From Aeromonas schubertii (lineage in GTDB: Bacteria > Pseudomonadota > Gammaproteobacteria > Enterobacterales > Aeromonadaceae): a stretch of DNA of 64,000 nucleotides. Positions 44,935 through 53,847 of the stretch are shown piece after piece (position 1 is the stretch's first letter; the number at the start of each line of letters is the position of its first letter). The stretch covers positions 182,032 to 246,031 of the forward strand of contig NZ_CDDB01000001.1 of NCBI RefSeq assembly GCF_000820105.1. The letters run 5' to 3'. A program made the position numbers and the translations under genes. The notes below the pieces were generated by a model, which was given only the letters and a program-made list of their open reading frames with translations, ran no database searches and was not told the origin of the DNA.

Positions 44935-46326
44935 ATGGGGACTTTTGCCGGGGTTGGCTCTGGGCTGCCGCTTGAAGAGTTGATTACCTCACAGCTGAAT
45001 GTAAAACGCACCCAGTTTGAAAAACAGATCGTGGGACGTGAGACGCTGGCCAAAACTACACTCTCCGGTGTTGGTCAACTAAAGTCTGCCCTTTCTACCT
45101 TTGTCTCTTCTCTTGAGAAAATGTCCAAGCCCAGTGACTTTGCCGGTAAAATGGTCACTGTCAAGCAGAATGCCGATGATCCCCTCCTGAGTGTCGAAGC
45201 CAAAAACACCGCAAGTGCCGGTAGTTATGATATCAAAGTCACTCAGATGGCCACAGGCTCCCGCTATACCTCCAAAGATGGGACTTTCACCTCCTCCAAA
45301 GACGTCGTGGCTACGGCAGACGGAACATTGACCTTTGCCGTCGATGGCAAGACTTTCGATGTCGAGCTCAAGGCCGGTGATACCCTGGAGACGCTACGCA
45401 GCAAGCTCAATGAGGCCGGTAAGGAATATGGCGTCTCGGCCAACCTTATCAACGAAAATGGCAAGAGTCGCCTCATCGTTGACTCCGCCAAGACGGGGGC
45501 GGGCAATGACCTTTCTATTACGGCGAGCACAGCCGAGTTGGAAAAGTTTCAGACGACGGGTCCCAACGCAAAAATGGATGTAACCTTGCCGGCCGAGAAT
45601 GCATTGGTCAATATTAATGGGCTCGATATCTCCCATGACAGCAATAAATTTGAAAACGTAGTGCAGGATCTGACGTTCACTATTAATCGACTCAGTGAAA
45701 ATGATGCATTAGGCAAGCCTAAAGCCACCCAGATGACGGTGTCCAACGATACCAAAAAGGCAAAGGAAAATATTGAGGCCTTTGTCAAGTCATATAATGA
45801 TTTGATGGGGAAAATGGATGACCTCAGTAAGCGTGGCACCTATGTCAATGGAAAGAAACAGGACGATGGTGGCTTGCTACCCGGTGATGCCTCTATCTAC
45901 GCCATTAGAAATATGCTGTTTAAGACGATGGGAGAGGGAACGGGTGACAATAGTAGCACTCTGTTCAACATCGGCATAAAGATGGACAAGGATGGGCGCC
46001 TCTCTATTGATAACACCAAACTGGATAACGCTCTGAAAAATGAATTCGACAAGGTGACTGATATTTTTTCCGGCGATAATGGCTTGTCGACAAAGCTGGT
46101 GCCTCAATTAAAAGAGTATACAAAATCATCTGGCTTGTTGGCCAAACGGGAAGAGCAACTGAATACTCAAGTGAAAGGCTACACTAAAGAGCGCGCCGAT
46201 TTCGCCGATGAAATGGAAAAGTATGAGAAAGGGCTGCGGGCCAAGTATGCCAATCTGGATGTGATGATCGCTCGCATGAACTCCAGCTCCAGCGCTCTGA
46301 ATTCCATGCTGCTCAGCGGCATCTAA
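44935..46326 (+). CDS. fliD: Flagellar filament cap protein FliD (FlaH)
   Basis: The 463-residue HAP2 cap that folds flagellin monomers at the filament tip. N-terminal GSGLPLEELITSQLNVKRTQ and C-terminal EEQLNTQVKGYTKERADFAD plus LDVMIARMNSSSSALNSML are the FliD ends. It is called FlaH in Aeromonas. It follows flaG by 16 bases with a GAGAGGAT ribosome-binding site. Confidence 0.95.
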   Translation: MGTFAGVGSGLPLEELITSQLNVKRTQFEKQIVGRETLAKTTLSGVGQLKSALSTFVSSLEKMSKPSDFAGKMVTVKQNADDPLLSVEAKNTASAGSYDIKVTQMATGSRYTSKDGTFTSSKDVVATADGTLTFAVDGKTFDVELKAGDTLETLRSKLNEAGKEYGVSANLINENGKSRLIVDSAKTGAGNDLSITASTAELEKFQTTGPNAKMDVTLPAENALVNINGLDISHDSNKFENVVQDLTFTINRLSENDALGKPKATQMTVSNDTKKAKENIEAFVKSYNDLMGKMDDLSKRGTYVNGKKQDDGGLLPGDASIYAIRNMLFKTMGEGTGDNSSTLFNIGIKMDKDGRLSIDNTKLDNALKNEFDKVTDIFSGDNGLSTKLVPQLKEYTKSSGLLAKREEQLNTQVKGYTKERADFADEMEKYEKGLRAKYANLDVMIARMNSSSSALNSMLLSGI

Positions 46327-46349
46327 GTGACTTGTAAAGAGAGATAAAG

Positions 46350-46772
46350 ATGTACAACAAGGGAGTAAAGGCCTACCAGAAGAGCTCTCTGGAAGCCGAG
46401 CTGGCAGTTGCGGACCCTCATCGTGTGATCCAGTTGCTGATGCAAGGTGCTCTGGAGCGCATTGCCAAAGCCAAGGGGGCCATCGAACGCCGGGATTTTG
46501 AGCAGAAAGCAACCCTGATCTCGGCAGCCAACGCCATCATCAATGGCTTGCAGGATGCCCTTGACCCTGATCAAAAAGAGATCAGCGGTAATTTCTATGC
46601 GTTTTACGAGAGTATCAAGGCGCTGCTGACGGAGGCCTCAGTCTCCATGGATGTGGCTCCCCTTGATCAGGCCATCAGCTTGCTACTGCCCGTGAAGGCC
46701 GCATGGGATCAGATCCCCGAGGCGGAGAAGCAGAAGGCGTATCAGCAGCGACATCAAGGAGAAACCTCTTGA
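46350..46772 (+). CDS. fliS: Flagellin export chaperone FliS (FlaJ)
   Basis: A 140-residue helical chaperone that keeps flagellin unfolded for export. The FliS motifs are YQKSSLEAELAVADPHRVIQ and LMQGALERIAKAKGAIERRD, then FYAFYES and LLLPVKAAWDQI. It is called FlaJ in Aeromonas. Its stop overlaps the next gene by 4 bases. Confidence 0.94.
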   Translation: MYNKGVKAYQKSSLEAELAVADPHRVIQLLMQGALERIAKAKGAIERRDFEQKATLISAANAIINGLQDALDPDQKEISGNFYAFYESIKALLTEASVSMDVAPLDQAISLLLPVKAAWDQIPEAEKQKAYQQRHQGETS

Positions 46773-47062
46773 ACGCCGCCCTCGTGAATACCTTGATAGA
46801 GGTCGATGAGGCATTACTGGCTGCCTGTGTAGAGGAGTTCGAACCCGAACTCCTCTTCTCGCTTTTTGACCGGCGTGATGAGCTGATTGAACGCCTTCGT
46901 CCTCCCTTTGATGATATCGAACCGGACCACAGAGATAAGCTGCTTTCCTTGGACAACCAGGTTATTACACGCCTCAATGAACTGCACGAGCGTGTGTCTG
47001 ACAAACTCTCTCAGCTGGGAAAGCGCCATAAAGCGATCGATCTCTACAACAGCATCAGGTGA
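46769..47062 (+). CDS. Small FliT-like flagellar chaperone candidate
   Basis: A 97-residue, acidic, helix-rich protein (ALLAACVEEFEPELLFSLFD, VITRLNELHERVSDKLSQL). The likely start is a TTG overlapping the fliS stop, placed 7 bases after GGAG; no in-frame ATG is better. Position after fliD-fliS and length are those of FliT, the FliD chaperone, but similarity is too weak to be certain. maf follows by 3 bases. Confidence 0.7.
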   Translation: MNAALVNTLIEVDEALLAACVEEFEPELLFSLFDRRDELIERLRPPFDDIEPDHRDKLLSLDNQVITRLNELHERVSDKLSQLGKRHKAIDLYNSIR

Positions 47063-47065
47063 AGC

Positions 47066-49180
47066 ATGAATATTGAAGAGCGACTCCGAGCCGCCGAGGA
47101 AGAGTTGGCCCGTCTCGAACAGCAGCAGGCCCAAATGCAGGCGTTGCAAGAGATCATGCCCATTCGCTTTGCTGAAAACATGTCGGCGTTTGAGAAGTGG
47201 TTGCCTGATATTGCTCAACTTTTTGAGGATTATGAGCCGCGTCGCCCCTTCTCCATTTTCTGTAACCACAACGGCATTCCCAATCTTCACTGGAAAGAGA
47301 GTGATGAGAATCTGTACCCTGAGAATCCATTTGACTATTGCCAGGCACAGATCCATGCAGTCCTCCATGAGCACAAGTTAATCCGCTACGGTTTCGAGCC
47401 TCAATGGGACCCCTTCAAGCAGCAACATATGCTCTACGTCAATGAGCTGGCGAGGCGTCTCCAGCGGTTTCGTCAGGATGAATCTTTCGAGCCTCTTGTC
47501 TGCATGTCGGGAGATGTGCCCTTCATGCTGCTGTTCGGGGTGGGGCTGGGTTATCACCTCGGTTATCTCTACGAGCAATGCATACCGGAGAATCTCTATC
47601 TGGTTGAGCCGGATATGGATATTTTCTTTGCCTCGCTCTTTACCTTCGATTGGGCCCCCTTGCTTGAATATATCCAGAGCAATGGCCTCGGCCTGCACCT
47701 CTTTCTTGGGCAGGATGAAGAGTCCATCATGGCGGATTTTCGCACCGCCCTGTTTAGAGATGGTTCCTATCTCATTACGACCATGATGGGGTTTGCCCAC
47801 TACGGATCCAAACCCATTATCTCGCTACAGCGCCGTATTTCCGAAGAGTTCCATGCGCTTAGCATGGGGTGGGGGTTCTTCGATGACAACCTGTTCGGAT
47901 TGGCCAATGCTTATCGCACCATCTCCGACGGGGTGCCATTTTTCCGAAGTGACCGCCCTCTTGCCAAGCGACTGAGTGAGGTGCCCGTCTTTGTGGTGGC
48001 CAACGGCCCCTCGCTCGACCGGGATATCGACTATATCCGTGCTCACCAGTCCGGCGCCTTGATCATCGCCTGCGGCACGGCCATTTGGTCACTCTATCGT
48101 GCCGGAATAAAACCCGATTTCTACCTAGCGATTGAGCGGGCCACGAATGTTTCGGAGCATCTGGCATCCTTGGGGATCAATGACTATCTGGCCGATATTC
48201 CAATGATCGCCACTGATATCATCCACCCCAAGACTCGAGCCTTCTTCAAGCGGGTCGTGGTTGGTTTCAAGATTGATGACTCTCCCTGCTGTCTGTTTGC
48301 CACCAATAATCGCACCATGGCCCGCTACATAGGTTTTGACTGTGCTAACCCCCTGGTGGGGAATCTGGGGCTGAGCGTTCCCCTGCATTTGGGGTTTCGC
48401 CATATCTGTCTGTTCGGTGTGGATAATGGATTCAGGAGTGAAGGGCACCATCACTCGCGGCTGAGCAGTTATTATGACGCCGATGGAAACCCACTGGAGG
48501 CGTTTGCCCAGATGGCATTGGCTATCGGTGAGCACTGGCGCCCGGCAAATTTTGGGGGCGAGGTGCAGACCAACAAGCTCTTCACTCAATCGATCCTCAG
48601 TGCCGAGGTGTTGCTTACCCATTTCAATGAGGTCAACGTCTACAACTGTAGCGATGGTGCCATGTTGAGGGGGGCACAGCCGTGTCATGCGGATGCATTA
48701 CCGCTGAATTACCCGCCTGTCGACAAAGGAGCCCTGGTCGATGCCCTGTTGACACAGCACGCCGAGCCTATTGCTCTGGGGCGCGACGAGATCCTGAGTT
48801 ACATGGATCCCGAGCTCTTCGATGGGTTGCTGGATAGGGTAATGCATATCTGGTTCCGAGAGATGGGGACTCGCCGTGAGGTGGTGGCCGCCTGTCAGCT
48901 CTGCACCAGCTTTATCAAGCCGCTGATTGCGACACGCCACGCCTTTATTCACAGGGTCTTGTTCGGTGAGTTTAACTATCTCTTCTCTTTGATGATCAAC
49001 ATGGCTTATTGCGGCAGCGATGAGGCGACTTCCATGCAGCTGGTCAATGAGAACCGTCCCCTGTTGTTGGAGTTCTTCGAGAGAATGAAGCGGATGTACC
49101 CCTGTGCACTCGACTATGTGCAGGGGGAGCATCAGGGGGTGGTGCCGGATCTTCCCTATGGTTCGACCCTGATATCATGA
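47066..49180 (+). CDS. maf1: Motility accessory factor Maf (DUF115 glycosyltransferase family)
   Basis: A 704-residue Maf protein, required in Aeromonas and Campylobacter for transferring nonulosonic acid to flagellin. The DUF115/MAF domain lies at about residues 290-500, with VFVVANGPSLDRDIDYIRAH, LIIACGTAIWSLYRAGIKPD and HICLFGVDNGF. The N-terminal third (AAEEELARLEQQQAQMQALQ) begins with a coiled-coil. No signal peptide or membrane segment, so it acts in the cytoplasm before export. It is the last gene of the flagellin operon, before a terminator. Confidence 0.93.
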   Translation: MNIEERLRAAEEELARLEQQQAQMQALQEIMPIRFAENMSAFEKWLPDIAQLFEDYEPRRPFSIFCNHNGIPNLHWKESDENLYPENPFDYCQAQIHAVLHEHKLIRYGFEPQWDPFKQQHMLYVNELARRLQRFRQDESFEPLVCMSGDVPFMLLFGVGLGYHLGYLYEQCIPENLYLVEPDMDIFFASLFTFDWAPLLEYIQSNGLGLHLFLGQDEESIMADFRTALFRDGSYLITTMMGFAHYGSKPIISLQRRISEEFHALSMGWGFFDDNLFGLANAYRTISDGVPFFRSDRPLAKRLSEVPVFVVANGPSLDRDIDYIRAHQSGALIIACGTAIWSLYRAGIKPDFYLAIERATNVSEHLASLGINDYLADIPMIATDIIHPKTRAFFKRVVVGFKIDDSPCCLFATNNRTMARYIGFDCANPLVGNLGLSVPLHLGFRHICLFGVDNGFRSEGHHHSRLSSYYDADGNPLEAFAQMALAIGEHWRPANFGGEVQTNKLFTQSILSAEVLLTHFNEVNVYNCSDGAMLRGAQPCHADALPLNYPPVDKGALVDALLTQHAEPIALGRDEILSYMDPELFDGLLDRVMHIWFREMGTRREVVAACQLCTSFIKPLIATRHAFIHRVLFGEFNYLFSLMINMAYCGSDEATSMQLVNENRPLLLEFFERMKRMYPCALDYVQGEHQGVVPDLPYGSTLIS

Positions 49181-49187
49181 TAAATCC

Positions 49188-49219
49188 AAGGCCATCCCGG
49201 AGGATGGCCTTCTCATTTT
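49188..49219. terminator. Terminator between maf1 and the minus-strand operon
   Basis: AAGGCCATCC-cgga-GGATGGCCTT, followed on the plus strand by CTCATTTT. It lies between convergent transcription units. Confidence 0.8.
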
Positions 49220-49479
49220 GTTCCTGCCTGTGAAGAGGGTTGGTTCAGCAGTGAAACCAGCTCGTATTCCAGCCAATCCGCCAATCCCAGCCAATCCTCC
49301 CGCTCCTGACAGCCTAGCAAGGCGCTCATGATCCGGCTCAAGGGGTGAGCCAGCTCGGGTCTGTCTGCATAAGCGTCCATCAGTTGCTGTAGCCGGTTTG
49401 GCAGCTCTTGTGTCGCCTCCAGCGAGAGACCAAGCCTGAATTGGTGGGCGAGTCGTTGCAGCTCGTCAATGGGCGTCAT
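49213..49479 (-). CDS. Small hypothetical protein coupled to the second maf-type gene
   Basis: I do not recognise this 88-residue protein (TPIDELQRLAHQFRLGLSLE ... GLADWLEYELVSLLNQP). It is helical and acidic, without signal or membrane segments. Its ATG overlaps the stop of the upstream maf-type gene by 4 bases (ATGA), so both are made together. A role as partner of that protein is inferred from coupling only. Confidence 0.65.
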   Translation of the reverse strand: MTPIDELQRLAHQFRLGLSLEATQELPNRLQQLMDAYADRPELAHPLSRIMSALLGCQEREDWLGLADWLEYELVSLLNQPSSQAGTK

Positions 49480-50759
49480 CGCAGTGCCTCCGGAAGATAG
49501 GGGCAACCCGCAATATCGGCGCCCTCGCGAGTCGCGTTATAGAAATGAACATCGGGATGGGCGGCGATGTAGCGTTCGAGTTGTGCCCGGTAGGTGGCGA
49601 AGTTGACGCTGGTGGCAACCCGTTGGCCATGGCCGTTGAGAACCCAGTGCTTGCTGCTTTGGCTGCAGGAGCCCAGCTCTCCCGGGGACCAACCACTATG
49701 GGTTCGCTCCCCGACAAAGGCCAGATCCACCCCCAGCAAGACCAGCTCGTTACAACCCATACGAACGGCGAGATCGGTGGCAACGTGTATGACACTCCCC
49801 CCGGAGAAGAGCTCTCCCTTGGGATGCTGTTGGCGTACCGAGGCATAGAGCGGGCTGGGCGAGTAAGCGGCAAAGCGTCGCCCTTGCCAGGCTTGCAGGG
49901 TCGAGTTTGGCACCAGCGGGAAGTAGACCAGTCCACAGTCTGCGGGGGGGAGACGATCGCCCCAGATCTGATGGTCGATAGAGACGACCCAATCCGGGGT
50001 GATGCCGTGGGCAAAGAGGGTGCGGCAGGCCGTATCGGCCGCAATGATCAAGGGGCGTTCGGGGCGAGCCACCAGAGTGGCCAACTCGGCAACATGATCG
50101 GACAGGGTGGGGCCCGAGCCCAGAATCAACGCCCGCCTACCCGACTCGGAACCAAAGAGCTCGGTGACGTCCCCATCCTGTGCGAGCAGGGTAAGGTTCC
50201 CTTGCAGGCGGGCCTGTAGCGTCGGATCTTCCGGTGTAAAGCGACGATTGACGAAGGGGAGGGTGATCTCGCCCACCAGTCGGTCTCTTACCCGGGAGGC
50301 GCCCTCTTCCACCAGGATGAGCTCGCTTGGCAGGGCGAAGAAGGGGAGGGCAATTTCTTGCTCGTCGCTGGCCAACGTCAGCTTGACCCGGGGGTCTTGC
50401 AGCCAATCGTCCTGCTCGAGCAGGGCCAGCACCAGGGTGAACAGGCTGTGATTGAGAATATGCACGTGTAGAGTCTCGAGATCGGTACGTGCCAGCAGGG
50501 TGCGTTGCAGATCCCCAAGGCCGGTGCCATAGAGGTGCAGAGTGCGTGCCGCCGGCAGGTTGGCGGCCTGAAGCTCGGCCTCGGCTACCCGGTCGTGGCG
50601 GCTGGTAAGCTGGATGCCGTTGACCCGCAGGGTGCTGCCGAGCCCCTCGCACAGCTCCACCTGCAGATCCCCGAGTTGCGCCTCGGCCAGGGTGGCCGCC
50701 AGCGCCGGCCAACGTGTCTCAATCAATGCCAGATGATGGCGCAGCAGCTCTTCATTCAT
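49476..50759 (-). CDS. Second Maf/DUF115-type glycosyltransferase
   Basis: A 427-residue protein with the DUF115/Maf pattern: RALILGSGPTLSDHVAELAT, LIIAADTACRTLFAHGITPD, WVVSIDHQ, then FSGGSVIHVATDLAVRMGCN and LVLLGVDLAF. It is shorter than Maf1 and lacks its long N-terminal region, so it is a distinct paralogue; orthology to named maf-2 genes is not claimed. Its start overlaps the end of pseI by 8 bases, tying it to pseudaminic-acid synthesis. It may transfer a nonulosonic acid onto flagellin or a carrier. Confidence 0.85.
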   Translation of the reverse strand: MNEELLRHHLALIETRWPALAATLAEAQLGDLQVELCEGLGSTLRVNGIQLTSRHDRVAEAELQAANLPAARTLHLYGTGLGDLQRTLLARTDLETLHVHILNHSLFTLVLALLEQDDWLQDPRVKLTLASDEQEIALPFFALPSELILVEEGASRVRDRLVGEITLPFVNRRFTPEDPTLQARLQGNLTLLAQDGDVTELFGSESGRRALILGSGPTLSDHVAELATLVARPERPLIIAADTACRTLFAHGITPDWVVSIDHQIWGDRLPPADCGLVYFPLVPNSTLQAWQGRRFAAYSPSPLYASVRQQHPKGELFSGGSVIHVATDLAVRMGCNELVLLGVDLAFVGERTHSGWSPGELGSCSQSSKHWVLNGHGQRVATSVNFATYRAQLERYIAAHPDVHFYNATREGADIAGCPYLPEALR

Positions 50760-51798
50760 CTTGTTCTATCCATGCCCAGTCCAGTGGCTGACCTGCCTGT
50801 TGGCTGGCGGTGACCCGCTTGCCGATCAAGCGGTCGTAGTCGGCCGGGGGGAGCCCCATGGCCGGGCGCACCGACTGAATATGGGCGGGAGTGAGGCGTT
50901 CGCCGGCGCCGATCGGCTTGACCAGATAGAGAGAGCGGCGAAACGCCCGGTTACCCCGTTCGCTCTCGGTGAGGGTGAAGCCCGCCTGGCCGAGGGCCGC
51001 GTGGGCGGTGTTGACGGCCGCTATCATCGCCTGCATCTCGGCCGGCTCCATGGAGAAGGCGCAATCCGGCCCCCCGTCGGCCCGAGCCTTGGTGAAGTGC
51101 TTCTCGATGAGGGTGGCGCCAAGGGCCGTGGCCGCGATGGCGGTGGCGCTGCCGAGGGTGTGATCCGAGAGGCCCACCTCGACCCCGAAGCGTTGGCGCA
51201 GCAGGGAGAGGGTACGCAGGTTGTACTCGGCCGCCGGCGCCGGATAGCCGCTCACGCAGTGCAGCAGGGCGAGTTGGCCGCTGCCGTGGGTCAGGGCGGT
51301 GTCGACCGCGGCGGCGATCTCGGCCTCGTCGGCCATGCCGGTCGACATGATGAGCGGCTTGCCGGTCTGGGCGGCGTAACGTATGAGGGGGAGGTCGACC
51401 AGCTCGAAGGAGGCGATCTTGTAGGCCGGGCAATCAAGGGATTCGAGCAGGTCGACCGCACTGTGATCGAACGGGCTGCTAAAGACGGTGATGCCGAGCT
51501 CGCGACCGAGGGTGAACAGCTCGGCATGCCACTCCCAGGGGGTGTGGGCCCACTGATAGAGGTCATAGAGGCTATGGCCATCCCACAGGCCGCCGTGGAT
51601 CTGAAACTCGGGGCGATCGCTCTTAAGGGTGATGGTGTCGGGGCGGTAGGTCTGCAGCTTGACGGCGCTGGCGCCGCTCTCTTTGGCCAGGCGCATGATG
51701 GCCTTGGCCTGCGCCAGGTCACCGTTATGGTTGGCCGACAGCTCGGCAATCACGTAGGGCGGGTGGTCGGGGCCGATGGGGCGCCGGTCGATCAGCAT
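50752..51798 (-). CDS. pseI: Pseudaminic acid synthase PseI
   Basis: A 348-residue NeuB-family synthase that condenses a 6-deoxy-diacetamido-altrose with phosphoenolpyruvate. N-terminal AELSANHNGDLAQAKAIM and the TIM barrel are present. EKHFTKARADGGPDCAFS contains RADGGPD, closer to PseI than to sialic-acid NeuB. A C-terminal SAF domain closes the protein (SLYLVKPIGAGERLTPAHI). It is the third gene of the pseF-pseG-pseI run. Confidence 0.9.
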   Translation of the reverse strand: MLIDRRPIGPDHPPYVIAELSANHNGDLAQAKAIMRLAKESGASAVKLQTYRPDTITLKSDRPEFQIHGGLWDGHSLYDLYQWAHTPWEWHAELFTLGRELGITVFSSPFDHSAVDLLESLDCPAYKIASFELVDLPLIRYAAQTGKPLIMSTGMADEAEIAAAVDTALTHGSGQLALLHCVSGYPAPAAEYNLRTLSLLRQRFGVEVGLSDHTLGSATAIAATALGATLIEKHFTKARADGGPDCAFSMEPAEMQAMIAAVNTAHAALGQAGFTLTESERGNRAFRRSLYLVKPIGAGERLTPAHIQSVRPAMGLPPADYDRLIGKRVTASQQAGQPLDWAWIEQDE

Positions 51799-51812
51799 AA
51801 TGGTTCCTCGTG

Positions 51813-53045
51813 TCAGGCTTGACCCAGATGCCAGTCGGCTCGCCAGGGGGCGGGCGCAGGGCAGGGGGGCGGTGTCTCAAGCGTCAGCTCTGGGTCGGGT
51901 AAAAAGGCGAGCAAGGCGTGTGCCAGCTCGCGCCACTGGGCGGCGTCGAGCCGCTCGGGGGCATCGCAGCGAAGGCGGTTGCCGATCAGGGTCAGGGGCA
52001 CAGGGGGCTGATCGGGCTTGCGCCACGCCCAGTGCCCCCCCACCGGGTGCAGGCCGTGGTCTGCCGGTTGCAGCATGATGGCGCAAAGGCGTGCCAGCCC
52101 GAGGCCGTCGACCAGAGCCTGGGCCCGTTGCCGGTAACCCTCGGCATCGGCGTGCAGGCGGGTCAACGCCTCGTCGAGCAGATGCGGCTCGTGCAGTGCA
52201 GACAGGGTGAGCCGCTCGGCAAGGCGGTAGTGGGCAATCACCTCGTCGTTGAACACCTGGTTGTCGACGATGGGCACCGCCAGGGTCGGCAACCCGAGGC
52301 AGGCGCGCTCCCAGGTCATACCGCCGGCGGCGCCGATGGCAAGATCGTGCTCGGCCATCAGTGCCGCCATCCGGTGCGACTCGCGCAGCAGGGTGATGTC
52401 GGGATGGGCCTGGCACCAGGCGGCTATCTCGGCCCAATGGGGGTTGGCGCCGCCGGCCACCAGGGTCCAGCTCAGGCGCGTCATCCAGGGGGTGAGGGCC
52501 AGGCTCTGCAAGGTGGTGAGACAGGCCCCCGCCGGATCGGCGCCGCCAAAGCAGATGAGGCCTCGCCGCCAGGGGGCCACCCCCTGCCTAGCCAGGGCAC
52601 GAAAGGCCGGGCGCAGCAGGGCGAAGCGGGTGCCGAGCAGGAGCCGGCAGCCGGGGCTGAGCCAGGGGGCGTAGTCGGCCTCCTGGCGCAGCGGCCCCTG
52701 ATCGAGCAGCACGTCGGCCTGATGGGGGCGATCGGCGAGATCGTCGATGACCATCAGCCGGCCACACAGGGGCGCGGCGCGGCGCTCCCAATCGGCGTCC
52801 AGCCCATAGTGATCCACCACCAACCAGTCGGGGCGAAGTGTGGCCAGCGGTGCCAGATCGCCTGCGTCCCCCAGCGAGTGCAACCGGTGTGGTGCCAGGC
52901 GAGGGGTAAGCGCCTCGGACAGCTCGTGGCACAGGAAGTGGCACTCGGCCCCGGCCCGGCTCAGGGCGTCGGCCAGGGCGAGGCAGCGCATCAGGTGGCC
53001 AAGGCCGATGGCCGGGTTGGCGTCGAGGCGAAAGGCGACGCGCAT
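51813..53045 (-). CDS. pseG: UDP-2,4-diacetamido-2,4,6-trideoxy-altrose hydrolase PseG
   Basis: A 410-residue GT-B-like hydrolase that removes UDP from the pseudaminic precursor. The active-site His17 lies in AIGLGHLMRCLALADAL. The UDP-binding C-lobe shows AAGGMTWERACLGLPTLAVP and the N-lobe VDHYGLDADW. Its start codon overlaps the pseF stop by one base. At 410 residues it is longer than the small Campylobacter protein; the last ~80 residues (from about position 330) look like an added tail with no fold I recognise. Confidence 0.9.
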   Translation of the reverse strand: MRVAFRLDANPAIGLGHLMRCLALADALSRAGAECHFLCHELSEALTPRLAPHRLHSLGDAGDLAPLATLRPDWLVVDHYGLDADWERRAAPLCGRLMVIDDLADRPHQADVLLDQGPLRQEADYAPWLSPGCRLLLGTRFALLRPAFRALARQGVAPWRRGLICFGGADPAGACLTTLQSLALTPWMTRLSWTLVAGGANPHWAEIAAWCQAHPDITLLRESHRMAALMAEHDLAIGAAGGMTWERACLGLPTLAVPIVDNQVFNDEVIAHYRLAERLTLSALHEPHLLDEALTRLHADAEGYRQRAQALVDGLGLARLCAIMLQPADHGLHPVGGHWAWRKPDQPPVPLTLIGNRLRCDAPERLDAAQWRELAHALLAFLPDPELTLETPPPCPAPAPWRADWHLGQA

Positions 53046-53725
53046 CAAGGGGCCCCGTGCAGGGCGCGGTAGAGGAGCTCGGCCAGGTGCCAGTCCTCTT
53101 CGGTGTCGATGTCGACCACCCGCCAACGGGGCAGCGGGTGCCCGGCGCTTTGGGTGTGACCATGGAGCCAGGCCTCCCGCGTGGCCCAGTAGAACTGGCC
53201 CGCATCTTGATAGGCTTTCTCCAGATCCTGGGAGCGTTTGGCCATCATCTCGGGCCAGAAGGGGGTGACGTGGCCACGCTCGTCCATGCGCACGGCGCGC
53301 TGGATGGGAAAGGCAAATTCCGCCACCGAGTAGACGAAGGGGACATCCCCTTCCGTCAGCTTCTGATAGGCCGCGCTCAGGTCGGCCACTTCGATCAGGG
53401 GGACGGTAGCGTAGATGCAGCAGTAGTGATCGCTGGTGATACCGAGCGCCTGCAGCCGCGCGATGGTGTCGATGACGACGGGGGTGGTGCCAGTGTGATC
53501 GTCGGCCAGCGCCGGTGGGCGCAAGAACGGCACCTCGGCCCCGAGGGCACGGGCGCACGCGGCGATCTCGTCGTCATCGGTTGAGACCACTATGTGGGTG
53601 AAGCAGCCGCTCTGACGGGCCGCTTCGATGGCGTAGGCCAGCATGGGCTTGCCACAGAAGGGCCGGATGTTCTTGCGCGGTATCCGCTTGCTGCCGCCAC
53701 GGGCGGGAATGATGGCGATGGCCAT
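53045..53725 (-). CDS. pseF: Pseudaminic acid cytidylyltransferase PseF
   Basis: A 226-residue enzyme that activates pseudaminic acid with CTP. The nucleotide-binding motif IPARGGSKRIPRKN is at the N-terminus, and FYWATREAWL near residue 175-185 with WRVVDIDTEEDWHLAE are typical of PseF. It is the promoter-proximal gene of the minus-strand operon. A TATAAT lies upstream around 53770, but the matching -35 is poor. Confidence 0.92.
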   Translation of the reverse strand: MAIAIIPARGGSKRIPRKNIRPFCGKPMLAYAIEAARQSGCFTHIVVSTDDDEIAACARALGAEVPFLRPPALADDHTGTTPVVIDTIARLQALGITSDHYCCIYATVPLIEVADLSAAYQKLTEGDVPFVYSVAEFAFPIQRAVRMDERGHVTPFWPEMMAKRSQDLEKAYQDAGQFYWATREAWLHGHTQSAGHPLPRWRVVDIDTEEDWHLAELLYRALHGAP

Positions 53726-53847
53726 TGAGCCCCCAAACTGGTTACAACTGTCTAATTTTTTTGAGATTATATCTTTCTATCCGATTTTGTAATCGCCCGT
53801 GTTCACTTCTGTTGGCCGGGGCCGATAACAGCGAGAGAGGCACAGCC

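Noticed and set aside
53802-53828. Sigma28 promoter for the GNAT-ACP-lux operon based on a perfect GCCGATAA at 53821-53828
   Set aside because: The -35 position reads TTCACTTC and lacks the TAAA element, so half a promoter is not enough.
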